Below, in pieces: positions 1-41,515 of a stretch of 64,000 nt of DNA; position 1 is the first letter of the stretch; the number at the start of each line of letters is the position of its first letter. The translations under genes and the position numbers were made by a program. The notes below the pieces were generated by a model. The model did no database searches and was not told where the DNA came from. It saw nothing but the letters and a program-made list of their open reading frames with translations. Location: the NCBI RefSeq assembly GCF_037975245.1, contig NC_092583.1:8262764-8326763 (forward strand), in the 5' to 3' direction. Source of the stretch: Apostichopus japonicus. Its lineage: Eukaryota; Echinodermata; Holothuroidea; Aspidochirotida; Stichopodidae.

Positions 1-3000
1 CGAAATCACAGATCTTATTCCAAAACTGACTATATGAACTTTGACCGCTGACTGTATGATACGTAATAAATCGCGGAAGCAGATTAACCAATGAAAGTGA
101 CGTTTTTAAGTATACGATATGAACATTCAAGTCTGATGTCTTATATACGTAGGACTTTAAGTGATCTTTCACCTCTGCACGTAACCCTACATATCATCAT
201 TCACGAAGGCTCAACGGTCAATGAGAAAAAACTCATCCAGTATCAAATCCAGTGGGTTTACGGTTTAATTAAAGGCGAATTTAAGCACAAAATAGTCATT
301 TTGATATGTTGTAGACAACACTTCTAACAGTCAATGTTGTTTCCTTAAACACTTTTACATTGATTTCAAATGATCCAGTTTAAAACTGGGGCTCATCAAT
401 TAAAGTGACTCGAATATATAATCTACCACACAGACCATTCCTGCAATGTCCTAATGTGCAATACAAAACTCAATAGGTGTACATGAAAAATGTATGGCCT
501 CAAACGACTTGTTTACAATGTGTGACAGATTTGTCTTGGACAAATAGTGCTTAATGTAATCAAATGGTGTTATGTTATTGAAATGAAAGTAACGCAACAA
601 ACATTTAGAGATATTAGAATTTGAAAAACAATGTATTACAACATTAACCTTTAATCCTGCATTGAGGACCCGAAGTAATCACCAATGTAACCTTTGAGGA
701 GCATTCCAAATACTCAGCATATTTTAAAGATTATATATTGATAACCGAAATATTTATAGAAACATCAGTAGCACTCAAGTTTCTTCACTTGAACCATTGC
801 ATACGAAAACTAAAATTCTGCCTAAAGTAGAAGTTTGCGACACAATTATTGGCAAAGTTTTGACGAAGTGACCAATAGCTTAATTTTTAAGAGATGCTAC
901 ATTGACATCACAATTTTCTAGAAACTTTGATATGGTCAATGGGTTTAACCATAACAATGGATTTACATATTAGCATGAGCATTTCAATAGCTATAAACAA
1001 TACCAATTATATCGTATTCACAATAGTAACAGGAACTTGAGCAATGATTGCTGCTATAGGAACTTTGCCTTCAAAAAATCTAATTTCGGTTTAATCAAGC
1101 TATATTTCACTTGGTTTCATATTATTTTACATTTGAAAACTGGTTCAACATCATAGAATATTACATTGGTCATATACATCGTTGTGTGTGCGTATAATGA
1201 TAGCCTTTTGACGAAAACCCCTCTATTTGGCAGGTCATGGCATTACCGTTACAATGGTACGTATGAAAGGTTTATCGTCAAGGGAGTTGGGATGCTTCTA
1301 CTGGTGTATTCTTTACCATACCAATTGTTCGTATAGTCCAGTTGGTTAAATGATGAGTATCTGGTGTTTCTAGGGTCATTTCTCAAGCTTAAAAGCTGTT
1401 TACTTATGCCGTTTGCTTTGAAGTGTTTGCTAACGGTAGCGAACATTATAGAACACATCCAAATTATTTGTTTTCCTGCAGTCATCCCCATAATGTAAGC
1501 TCCCCTCCATCCCCCCCCCCCACACCCCTTTACACGAAGTTATTGTAATGCTAAAGTGACTCAGTCGTTCTTGCCATTGGACAACTATTAAATCCTCTTT
1601 CCTGCAGTGTTATATGCACTCACTCAGAACTATCTTCATTGAACTCATATCGTCGCTCTCTAAACTCAAATGCCTCGTGCCTCAATCATGCATCTGTACA
1701 AGTTAACGCTGCAAACCTTCTTATAACTTTCAGAATATGTACTATGATAAAGTTCAAGAAGATGATACCAAAGTAAAATACCAAATACAACCAATTGTTT
1801 GTACATCAAAATTATTTTACCATGAGGATTCTTTTAAATCCATTAATATGATAAGTTAAGCCATTAACAACTCGATAGTCTACACACTTGGAGTGGAATT
1901 TGTAAGTATAGGTACGGTAATTATTTACAAGATTTTAAAAACTTACTGTGTGTTTGAATGAGAAGTGCTCAATGAAAATGACTGACAAACAAGTTAAATA
2001 ATTTGTTAAATCCTTCAATGTCTTTTCCTTTTTACAAGTTTCAGTTAAAACTCCACTCTCTGGCCTCTGCAAATAATAAAGGCTGGTTCCAGTCACTCGT
2101 GATCTTCACTGCTTCTGTGGACCATTTGAGTGATACAGTTCCTGGTTGAGCCTACGATCCCCTTTAGATGAATCACTATTGTCACCAGAAACTCTCCTAG
2201 AAAATGAGGGGCAAAAACATAGTTGTAAATTATATTGTCAAATTGGCATTATCCGTACAAGTTGGAATCGGAAGCTGAACTGCTAGGGGAAAAAAGATCG
2301 GGTACCCCAGTTTCCTGTTATATTACAAAGCTGACTTGATTCAAAATATGCAGTTCGTCAGCATGGTACTCTTCTTATCTGTCTCCGTCAATGACCATTA
2401 TGAACAACAAAAATGCCTTAACACAAAATCCCCAAATCCTCTAGCACTTGCAGTATAACGGTTGAAACCATTCTTAAGCCCATGCAGGGGCGTAGCGAAG
2501 GTTTTTTTGTTGTTGGGGGGTGTGGAGAATTTGATTTGCCGACGGATCTGGAAGTGGTGACTGAAATGGGGGAGGGGTCTAAGGGTAGGGGGTCTACCCC
2601 TCCCCTTTGGAAATTTTTTAGTTTTGAAACGTCCTTAGATGCAATCTGGTGCATATTTTTAAGTCAAATTTGGCACGGAAGAAGCTCCCGTTCTCCTTTT
2701 CTCTATTCAGCTTTCCTTCTTTCTTCCCCTTCCGCTCTCTTCACCTTTTCTCCTTTTGCCGACAGACCCAAAATTTGCCGACAGCGACCAAATTATTGGG
2801 GGGGGGGGTGTGACACCCCCCACACCCCCGCTCGCTACGCCCCTGAGCCCATGCATTAACGATCTTCGAGAATAATAACCAACTCATCCAAAAATATTCA
2901 TTCATTGCCACTCTCTGAGAACAGAAGTTCTTCCGAACATTTAGTCAAGTTCCATGCAGTACTTTAATGCAACACTAGTAAATAGTTAAAGATGACACAA

Positions 3001-3939
3001 GTGAAACCAAAATCTTAAAGCTGATATGAAAGACATGATTGTGGAGAACAGCTCCCCTAAAACAACTAAAAAATATTTTGTTCCGTTTGGGAGATCTGTG
3101 GTGTTATAATTTTTAATTTTGTCATTGTTGTTCTATTCATATTTTTCAAGATTAATTCTATAGTAGTGTTGAAATTGAAACCCCTGCATGCCCTCATTAG
3201 GTTATGTTAAAAGCTCCAATATTTTAGAATCAACATTTGCAAACCCATATCTATGGAAGAAATAAACTTGTAATAAATAAAGTCAGATTCGGACTTGCTG
3301 AAGTATGTGGGAGAAACATTAAATCTCTCATGAGTGGAATTTATCTCTTAAATGGAATAAGATTTTTCTTAGATTTTTGGAGATTTTGATCATAAGATTT
3401 ATTTCTACAAAGACAAATAACAATGGCATGGTTTGTGATTCTTTCAATCCCTTAGCCACATTCAAAATTTCAGGGTGGTGAGTTTGACCGTAATTAATCG
3501 TGATATTAGGGAACATCCTTCAGAGAGCAATTGAAGCCAGCCGGGCCCTAGTACGTGTTTGTTTTTCAAAACTTCATTGTCTCCATTCCATGTCTCATTA
3601 ATTAAATGTCTAGTCTGAGTTGACCGGATTGCCGGGATGTCCGCCGGCAAAGTTTAGTTGTGTGTTTCGTACCTGCTCTTTTCTCGTTATGACACGGCAA
3701 ACTGTCCGTCTAATACGGACGATATCTTAAAAGCTTGCCATCCCAGAGTTGATATATACATCATTCAACAGGTTGTGTAATCAACAGAACAACGAATGAT
3801 AGTATTTGACATTTACGCACGTGGTTGTCGACTTGTTATACATTGATACGTTGACTTATTTTTAATGAGTTTGAAATGTAACAAGATTGGGTTTATCCAT
3901 CGTTAACCCGTGCAAAATTGCTTGTTCATGAAAGCAATA

Positions 3940-3953
<14 letters not shown>
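1..3953. repeat. Left arm of a large inverted repeat
   Basis: The reverse complement of this stretch can be followed along 50668-54571 with scattered mismatches and small indels. Examples are the opening CGAAATCACAGATCTTATTC, matched in reverse at the outer end of the right arm, and the inner end near 3950 (AACAGTTTGTTTAATATTGC on the minus strand), matched at 50671. The arm meets the window edge, so its true outer end is unknown. I see no credible gene in it. It carries one extra MITE at 2485-2845. It could be a segmental inverted duplication or two opposed copies of an unknown long transposon. Confidence 0.85.
2485..2845. mobile_element. hAT-type MITE (361 bp) with 8-bp target duplication
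   Basis: The element begins CAGGGGCGTAGCG and ends with its exact inverse, CGCTACGCCCCTG. It is flanked by the direct repeat AGCCCATG at 2477-2484 and 2846-2853. An 8-bp duplication with CAG...CTG ends is the hallmark of the hAT superfamily. There is no transposase frame, so it is non-autonomous. The matching place in the other inverted-repeat arm (about 52042-52055) is an unoccupied site, confirming both borders. The open frames across it are incidental. Confidence 0.9.
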
Positions 3954-32657
<28,704 letters not shown>

Positions 32658-34093
32658 TGATCCTGTAAGTTATAGGAAAAAGAAACGAAGAATAATAAAC
32701 ATATAGAATTGATACTATCTATGAATTATTGATGAATCATTGTGTTCGTACGTGTGTGGATTCTTCTCTTTTTAACAAAAGTACCGGAACAGCGAGCGAG
32801 TGCAATATCAAAGAAGCTCATTACAGTGACAAAGCCGTTTGATTTGCCATGTTTAAATACAAACCTTGGATTTGGTATTGTTGCATCACGATACTTTTAG
32901 AGTGTATAAAGCTGATAATTTTATTGGTAATTGAGGTTACATGATAATCGTTGCCAGGTTCATAATTTGATGCCAAACATGTCAACTTCAAATATATTTC
33001 ACCACGGGATCTTCAGATTACGTTTGGTTATGTTACAAGTCGATTTAAGTTTACCTGTTTATCATTCTTTCAATATTTCACATCTCCGGTTGCTTTGCGT
33101 CTTGATATACAACGACATTATATGGAATTTCCCAAATCATCACTTTTTTTGTTCTTTCCTTCTACAACACGCATTTCACTACATTCCCCATCAAATAATG
33201 ATTCCAATTGCAAGTGACTGTCACCTTAAGCTTAAAGCGTCACATGTTATGTGGTTAGATGATGAAAACTTTTGCCTGAAGCTTCCCTGATTTCGATCTA
33301 AAGTAAATTGTGATATTAATTCTTCAGAATACTCCTGGGTTGTATTAAACAAATTTGTAAAACCAGCAACCACCTAATCTAAATCAGCATGCACGGTTTA
33401 AGCAGAAGACAGCTGTAAGTATAAATCACGTATAGGCTAATCCTAACCAATAAGGTAGAGACGTGATTATACATAGAAGTATAGAAGATGTGATTAAAGT
33501 TGTCATGCTAGCTCGTAAAGCTGACGTGCGTTAAGGATAGCTCCCCCGCCCCCTCCCCGACACTCCCCTTCAACTCCATCAGTTTGGGGAACGTTCATTC
33601 GAAGTACGGCCTTCCATTAAGGTGCATACCTCGTACTTAAATCTGTTGTGAATTTGAATTAGCTACCCCCCCCCCCCACCTCTTCCCTCCACTCCTTAAT
33701 CTTTGAAATAGTGTGTACGTCGCTGCTAGTAAAGGTCTCAATCATTCAGTCCTACAACACATGTGAAAACATTGAATCTTAGACTTTTTTAACATAAACA
33801 TTCTCAAGAAAAAAACCAGGTATTGCAGCAATGTATTTCAAACCGTAGTACGACGAAGAATGTATAAGAAGGCGACTATCGTCTTGACTATATATTATAT
33901 ACTTACCAAGAAATATCACAATAGTAACCGACGCCGATATTCATTCGTGTAGACCATTGGCCTGCTTGTGTAATGCTAACAGCCGTTCTTTGCCAGTCCT
34001 GACAATAATGCTTAAGAAAGTGAAAGCGTTTCTTAATTGGTTATTATCAACCGACTGTTGCTTGAATATGAAAGTTTTAGCGCTATAATTGTT

Positions 34094-35612
34094 TCTTCTT
34101 ATCACAAGGAGCGGAACGATGATTATAAGAAACGTTGTTCTTCTATAACTATAGTTATATACTATAGTTATATGCTATAGAAGAACTATAGTTCTTCAAT
34201 GTGTTCTTCAAACACTATCCAATTAAAATAAGTAATAGATTGCGAAAGAAAGTCAGGCTGGAATAAATTATGCAAAAACCAGATCATCATATATGGATAT
34301 ACATAGAGAGCATTACTATTTCAGACTTAAGAACTAAACTAATATGACGAGAACATTGTCTACAAGAGTTGTTATTCTTACGAATGTATAGTTTATTGAC
34401 TTATGCATAACAGTTTCCTGTTTCATTATGTCTTATCATCTGTGCTACGAATATCATTCGCATAGTTGTGAGAAGAAAATAATATTCATTTTTTTGCTGA
34501 AAGAGTAAATATGAAGTTATTGGGCAACTCACCCATTGTTCGCGTTAGTAGCGGTCCTCGGTAAAAACAACCGACTTTCATTGGGCTCGCGTACAGGACG
34601 CCGAACAGAGAAGCACAAACGAAGATATGGATTAACATGATATGTTTCCCCATTGATCCTGTAAGTTATAGGAAAAATACACAAAGAATAATTAACACAT
34701 AAAGCATTGTACTATCTATGAATTATTGATGAATCATTGTGTGCGTACGTGTGTTGATCCTTTTTTTTAACATAAGTACCGAAACAGCAAGCGAGTACAA
34801 TATCAAAGAAGCTCATTACAGTGACAAAGCCGTTGATTTGAATATGCATGTTTAAATACAGACCTTGGATTTGGTATTGTTGCAGCACGATACTTTTAGA
34901 GTGTATAAAGCTCACAATTATATTCGTAATAATCGTTTCCAAGTTCACATTTGATGCCAAACATATCAACTTCACATATTGTGCTCCGATAATGGCCCAC
35001 CAGATTTAAAAGGAAATTTCACCACGAGATCTTCCGATTACGTTTGGTTATGTAACAAGGCGATTTTAGGTTTACCTTTATATCAAACTTTCAATATTTC
35101 ACATCTGCGGTTGCTTTGCGTCTTGATATACAACAATATTATATGGAATTTCCCAAATAGGCTAATCCTAACCAATAAGGTAGAGACGTGATTATGCATA
35201 GATGGATAGAAGATGTGATTAAAGTTGTCATGCTAGCTCGTAAAGATGACGTGCGTTAAGGGGTAGCTCTCCCCCCCCCCCTCCCCACCACCCCCCCCCC
35301 CCCCCACCCTTCAACTCCATCAGTCGGGGGAACGTTCATTCGAAGTACGGCCTTCCGGTTCATACCTCATACTTAAATCAGCCGTGAATTCCCCCCCCCC
35401 CTCCCCAACTCTCCTTATTCTTTGAAATAGTGTGTACGTCGCTGCTAGTAAAGCAGGGCAATGTTCCATACGAAAGAATCTCGGAATATCTGTGTAATTC
35501 TAACAGCCTTTTCTTTGCTGGTCCTGAAAATAATGCTTAAGAAAGTGAAAGCGTTTCTAAATTGGTTATTATCAACCCACTGTTGCTTGAATATGGAAGT
35601 TTTAGCGCAGAA
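34094..35612. repeat. Tandem duplication, copy B (contains alternative exon 1)
   Basis: Directly repeated relative to copy A. It has gained a short palindromic TATAGTTATAT-type insert at about 34142-34190 and lost some sequence near 35160. Poly-C runs differ in length. Confidence 0.88.
34533..34653 (-). CDS. Alternative receptor exon 1 (copy B): signal peptide
   Basis: The same length (121 bp), donor (G|GTGAGT) and phase as exon 1 at 32537-32657. The first 23 residues are identical (MGKHIMLIHIFVCASLFGVL...), and only a few residues differ afterwards (YASPMKVGCFYRGPLLTRTM). Intact frame, donor and upstream TTACAG acceptor suggest an alternative first exon with its own promoter. A dead duplicate cannot be excluded. 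Confidence 0.6.
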
Positions 35613-35755
35613 TTACTACTTTTTAAGCCTTACCTTGTTCTTAAAATATTTCCTCCTTGTTAAAGTTTTCCGCAATATTGTTTTCGTGTGGAGTGGTGTC
35701 AGTTACTTAAATTGTGTTGGCGTGATGACGTATCTGGTTTTTCTGTGTAAATATA

Positions 35756-35823
35756 CTGTATATATATTATATATATATATATACTGTATATATATTATAT
35801 ACGTATTATATATATATTATACG

Positions 35824-35885
<62 letters not shown>

Positions 35886-35900
35886 CAATATATATATATA
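35756..35900. repeat. (TA)n microsatellite with TATTATAC interruptions
   Basis: TA tract directly at the 3' end of the Penelope-like element. Confidence 0.92.
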
Positions 35901-36330
35901 CACAAAAGAAAAAAAATGGAAAAAAATGATACTTTCATTTCCAACTTTATTACTTAGAACGTTAAATAGGTAACAAAATATTTCGAGCGTTTACACGGCT
36001 CTTCTTCAGTTGTACTAATGAAATGGAAGAAACTAGACCTTATTGGTATTTAGCTTAGCATGTATGCTCATAAAAGAGAGATCCCTGTTGAGCCCATTGT
36101 TGTGTGTGTTGAGGCGTAAGATGGTTTTTAGTTCCCGGTTGTTTCTTTCATGGGCGGTTTTGAAGAAGCCGTAGAGAATTACACATTTGAGGTCAGATAA
36201 GTTGTGATTGGGGAGATTAAAATGTTCGGCAACAGGGAAACCTGGGTTATTATTGCGGATACTTAGTTTGTGGTTATTGAAGCGGAGTCTGAACTTTGTG
36301 CTTGTTTCGCCAATATAGGTGACCTGGGGG
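35895..36330 (-). pseudogene. Penelope-like element 3' end: GIY-YIG endonuclease domain
   Basis: Minus-strand frame from 36327 to about 36040: VTYIGETSTKFRLRFNNHKL, then SIRNNNPGFPVAEHFNLPNH, LKCVILYGFF, ERNNRELKTILRLNTHNNGL and a stop. The YIGET...R...NNH...FPVAEHF...R...E pattern is the GIY-YIG endonuclease of Penelope-like retroelements. A short 3' UTR ends at the TA tract. The upstream reverse transcriptase part lies at 50226-50455, beyond a 13.9-kb insertion. Confidence 0.82.
35968..36016 (-). ncRNA. Possible degenerate hammerhead ribozyme motif in the Penelope-like element
   Basis: Minus strand has CTGAAGA (36009-36003), a GAGC/GCTC stem with a 9-nt loop, then GAAA (35984-35981), the order of a hammerhead core. 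GTACAA and TTGTTAC on either side could pair as stem I. Hammerheads are known in Penelope-like elements. One extra A between CTGAAGA and the stem and a very weak stem III make activity doubtful. Confidence 0.35.
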
Positions 36331-36519
36331 TGTGACAGGGAATAGTGTCCGGGCGTCTCACGGACACTATTCCACGGGAATTATGTCCGTAGGACAACTT
36401 TCTCGGGGGGAATTGTGTCCGGCGGACAGTATTATCTGTCCGGACGGACACTATTAACTAGGAAAAAACGTCCGTGTGTGGTGATTTTCTGTCCGCGCGG
36501 ACAGGATGAGAGAATAGCA

Positions 36520-38160
36520 CGGATAAATGTGTCCTACAAGCTCTTCTGTATGGAAACGTAGTGCAAAAACATCAGGACAGCAAGGCTTTTTTGGAGTATG
36601 CCTTTTCATCTTAATTGCATTTCTTAATGGCAGGATTTATAGAGGAACTTTAGACCAATTTCGCTACATGATGAATGGCTGAAATATATGGTCATTAATG
36701 ATTTCTTGCATGATACTATTTGGACAGACACAAATGAATGGAAATATCAATTTAATTTAAAATTTATTGCAAATTTAATTCTCCTTCATGTTCTCTGCTG
36801 CATAAGATAAATACATTTCTAAAAAATGACAAAAGTGCTGCAAGACTCGTGCAACATCCTACTTCTATTGTGACATAGAACAACTGTATCTGTTTCTTTA
36901 TTTTTAGTACAAGCTGTTTCAAATACTTTGTTTTATAAAAATCATCCAATTTCCCTTCTACTTTTAATACTAATGCTTGACAACCATTGACAATAACAGA
37001 TAGCCTCACATCTAGTAACTTTTGAAATCTTGGGGATCTCAAGACAAAATGACATTCACATGGGAAAAAAAGGTTACATAAATCAAAGTAAACCATGCTT
37101 TGGCGTCCACAGTTGTAGCCTAGCAGTATTTGTTGGTCAGGCAATCAATTAAAGGAAGACTATTGTTAATCCAATTATCGACAGGCTGTGAATGTTAACT
37201 ATGGTGAAAAATACTTGGGAATTCCTTTTCATGTGATATATTTTAAGATTGGGCAATGCCTAGCTGGTTGGAAATGGTACTTGGGAAGCAATATAAAATC
37301 ATATGGTATAGGAGCAGAGGGTTTCTGTAGGGTGTTTTCGTGTGTTCATGACATGTCAACCATCGAACCATGATATATTGCCTGCACAGTCAGGCAGTGC
37401 ATTATTCATTAGAAGGTATTTCCAAACGAATATCTCACCATGCACAACTGGTATTGATAAACACCAAAAACGTTTGTTGCTACTATGTATTGTTAATGGG
37501 CATAAAGGCCTCTAAGCTATATCAATTATTTTCAACAAAAATCAGCTGAAAGTTATGTTGCATTGGCTTCAAATATGCCAGATACTAAAATATGGTCACC
37601 TATGGTCAAAATTATTAAACTGTTTTTGTACCACCTGTAGGAAATTTACCTCACTGGGACATTCTGTCCTTTTGCATGTTCTTTTAAAATGTCTGAGAAA
37701 AATTTGGAAATTATAAAGACCTCAAGGAAAGTACTTCTTGATGTCACAATACAACTTTGTGGCCTATACAGACTACCTTCAAATGACATGCTGCTGGTCA
37801 TACTAAGTATCAGGCTTAACATAAATACTGGGAAAGGAGGCTGTGTGAGAACCAGTTCTACTACGCTCAGATTGTTTAGTGTTAGTCAAAGTATCTCAAT
37901 GACTATTGTTCAAATGTTGGAAAAGAAAAAAAATCAATTAGGGCTAATTGGGAAATGCAAGCTGAAGCCAGTAAAATCATATTTGTACACAATTCACACA
38001 ACTTGGTATCAGTTAACATTTCTCTTGCTTTTGTCTACATATTTGGCCCACCTTTTCCTTTGACATTAAATAAATATTCTTTGCACTAAAAGTTTGGTCT
38101 TGACACAGTCAACAGTATAATCACCTGAATCCTTTACTGGGGAGCATCCAAGGCCAGTCA
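36520..38160. other. No recognisable gene
   Basis: AT-rich interior of the Ginger-like element. A 126-codon minus frame (36764-37144) and a 124-codon plus frame (37689-38063) show no domain, start context or splice pattern I recognise. Confidence 0.5.
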
Positions 38161-38169
38161 ACACTGAAA

Positions 38170-38265
38170 ATAAAAATACACATACATACACATACATACA
38201 TATACATATATACACACATATACACACACATACATACATACATATACACACATATATATATACAA
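38170..38265. repeat. (CATA)n/(CA)n microsatellite
   Basis: Interrupted ACATACATACACATATA run. Confidence 0.9.
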
Positions 38266-38344
38266 AACGTACAAGTGCAGCTGTCTACAATAAATTATCC
38301 AGATTACCATTTTGTAAATAAAATAGCAGCACGATAAATAAACT

Positions 38345-38890
38345 ATAATACTATCTATACACATTAATTCTGAATTTTGGTGTTATTGCTTTGTGTCTCA
38401 GATTATACCTAGTAGTTTCTCGAAGTAGAGAGTTAAGTTCGGTATGTCTGTCATTTCTCTGTATGCAATTTACACTTCTAATGAACTCATTTTTAGCAGC
38501 ATTGTTTACAGTACTCATAAGAAAGTTAAAATCTATATTAAAAATTCTAGAACAATACTTTAAAAAAAAAAAATTCTCTTATTATCTTTAATTAGTAAAA
38601 AGTGATACCAAGCAGAAACAGCATATATTAGGTGTGGTAAGATATTGGCAGTAAAAACTCTTTTGCTTACATCAACATGAAAATATGGAACTATATACGA
38701 TAGAGTTGAGACTATGAAGTACACCCGTTTAAGTATTCTGCTTATATGACCAGTGAAACTTAGTTTGTCATCAATACAAACACCTAGATATACTGTATGA
38801 TGAGTGCGTTCTACTTCTGCATCTGTAATTGAGATTTTAGTTAACTTACATGATAAAAGACCTTTTCTACGAAAACGCTTATTCAGTTGC
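38345..38890 (-). pseudogene. Non-LTR retrotransposon ORF2 3' fragment
   Basis: Minus-strand TVYLGVCIDDKLSFTGHISR (about 38800-38740) is the conserved post-catalytic YLGxxID motif of non-LTR reverse transcriptases, followed by LPHLIYAVSAWYHFLLIKDN. After a shift at an A-run near 38570 the frame continues (NNAAKNEFIRSVNCIQRNDR ... TTRYNLRHKAITPKFRINV). 5' truncated; inserted in the Ginger-like element. Confidence 0.68.
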
Positions 38891-39139
38891 AACAACTACA
38901 TAATGCATCACAGATAAAGAAACTATATCCCAGTTGTTACTTGCCTTGATATACTTGAATGGCATATGAGGACAGCTGTCAAGTAGCATGTATGCATAAA
39001 CCAGACTGTGGTTTCTATGATCCAACATGAGTATCCTCTCATATGAATGGGACATACTGACACACTTGATCTTTAGTAATACAGCAAGAAGTGACAAACA
39101 GTATATTCACAATGACAGATGCTGACACAAATGACCACT

Positions 39140-39560
39140 GATAGCCTGCTTGTACTCACTCAATGTGATACATACTACAGTAAATATGAGATTTCTTCCA
39201 GCTTCCTCATCTTGAGATATCAAGTTTTAAAGGTTTACAAAATTTGACCACTGTTAATCTCCACAATAACAAAGGCCTCTTTTAGCCATGTGGTATACTT
39301 ACAGACTAAATATGATATCTGTTCAGCTTCCTTTCTTGAACTTATAATTTTTACAAGGTTTTCACAACTTGAACCCTGTTTACCCTTTGACATCCACCCC
39401 AAAAATATAGGATATAATCAATATGATTCACATACATGCCAAATCTTACATTTTCCAAGCTTCCCTTCTAGAGATAGTGTGTTTGAAGCCAGGTTTCATA
39501 CCGCACACACAAGTATTAACGCATAGGTTTATTAAATCAGCAAACAAATTAAGCATTGAT
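39140..39560. repeat. Diverged repeat with CAAGGTTTTCACAA / CCCTTTGAC motifs
   Basis: Successive stretches share AGCTTCC..TTGA, AAGGTTT.CACAA.TTGA and TTTGAC blocks, related to the repeat at 43480-43870. Unit boundaries are unclear. Confidence 0.4.
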
Positions 39561-41082
39561 ATTGAGATGACGCAATATGACAAATCATTTTTTTCTAACC
39601 CATACCGTCACGACTCTAAGTTTATGCTTAGAACTAACAATGAATGTATGCTATATCAAGTGAGCTGGCTTCCCTCATCTTGGAAAGATAATTGTTCTGC
39701 TTGTTTTAGCCAGTTTTCTGTTAATTAGTACCTATTCGTGTGACCAAAGCAAAGCATAGCAGAACAGAATTTAAAAAATTAGATGGTGAATGTAAAAATT
39801 CCATTTACCTGAAGAAAGACGAACTAACTGCCATTTACTGTCCTGGATGTGACACATGAGTTTATAGATTACAACTACCAATAGAACAACTTCATTTCTA
39901 CGTGTGGTAAAATATATGCTTGTTATGTGAGACTTTTGTTAGAATTTTGTCACCTTAGAGTCCTTTGAACTTCACAATCAACAAAAACAATCCCAGGATT
40001 TACTTATACCATCATTCTGACTGGAGTTCTCTGGGAACATTGCTCTTGATTCAACCTTACAATGCCATTACTAAATGCATTATAAGATAATAGAAATACT
40101 AATTCTATTCAGTATACTAATTGTGTGCACATTTTCCTCCTTGCCAGGGGGAGAAAAACAGACCCTTTGATATATATGGAGGGGGAGGAAGTGTGTGTGT
40201 GAGGGGGGGGGGGGGGGGGTTATGAATTGAATTGAAACCAATCTAGTGTGGTTTGAACAGAGGGAATGTGTGAATTAAATATTGCTTAATATAAGGACAC
40301 TTATTGCCGGTTCCAAAAAGTGCTATCTGACGGCATTTATGCTTTGTTTTTCTTGTTGCTTGCTGTTTTTATTCTATCTTGCACATATAAACATACTTAA
40401 ACTTTAAGCGGGATTTTTTTTTCTGGAATTGTCTATCAGTGGGGGTGGGGGGACAAACAATAACGATATGCATGAAAGAAAGAAACCTTTTTATCATAAA
40501 TTATCAAGTTCTTGTCTTAACCACTGGTTGTTATACTCAAACACCTGATCATCTCCAACCTCATCATATTCAGCTTGGATAGCCTCCCTTCCTATCCTGG
40601 TGAAATGCTCTGACCCTTGGTACCAACCTATACCTATACATAAAAGTTTAAAATTATTGACTGAATAGAGAAGTTAATAAGTAACCACATTCAAGCTAAA
40701 AAAATGCATGTTTACACCACACATCATATTGAAAAGATAATTGTGCATCAGGATCATTACTTTGGTAAGCTTTTGCGCAGTTGACTACAGGCTGCTTCAG
40801 CTTCTGTTTCGGTGCAACATGTGACAAGGTGGTAGAGATGGTCCACAGCATGAGAGACAAGAACGTCATTGAGGTAATTCAGCCTGCAGAAAAGGACGCA
40901 TGAATAGTAAGCATTGCTTCAAAGTTACAGAAATTAAGTAGAAAGTAAATATTACTGTGAAAACATGATTTCAGCAATCATTACGAATGGGTACTTCAAA
41001 TTAATGTATGTTGCAGCATTCGGTAATAACAAGGTGAAGCATTCAGACTAGCAATATTGTTTATTGCCACAAATGCAGATCT

Positions 41083-41515
41083 GATCCTCCATGAGCATGC
41101 GAGCATTCAGACTGTAGCAAATTGATCCCCCAATTGAGGGTCTGATCCACCTTGAGCATGTATGGAGTATATTCAGACTAGCATGTTGTTCGCCCTTGTG
41201 GGTCTGATCCTCCTTAACCATGCAATAATTTATACTATAGGACGTTGATCACCCAAATTGTAGGGTCTGATCATCCTTGAGCATGCGAGAATGCAAACTA
41301 TAGCAAGTTGATCGCCCTTGTACGTCTCGTCCTACTTGAGCATGTGAGATTCAGACTAGCAAGTTGATCACCTCATTTGTGGGGTCTGCTTGATCCTCCT
41401 TAAGCATGCGATTATTCAGAGTATAGCAACTTGAATCCCCAAGTGTGGGATCTGATCCTCCTTGAGCATGCGAGCATTCAGATATACAGTATGGCAAGTT
41501 GATAGCCTATTGAAG
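41083..41515. repeat. ~60-bp minisatellite, about 7 copies
   Basis: Units run GGTCTGATCCTCCTTGAGCA, TGCGAGCATTCAGACTATAG, CAAGTTGATC.CCC...TGTG with indels. Inside the Ginger-like element. Confidence 0.85.

Noticed and set aside
2418-2859. Two open frames of 78 and 125 codons
   Set aside because: They cross a MITE and its flank on opposite strands; the empty site in the other arm shows that no gene is involved.
36764-37144. 126-codon minus frame in the Ginger-like element
   Set aside because: No domain or splice pattern recognised; could be chance in AT-rich DNA.
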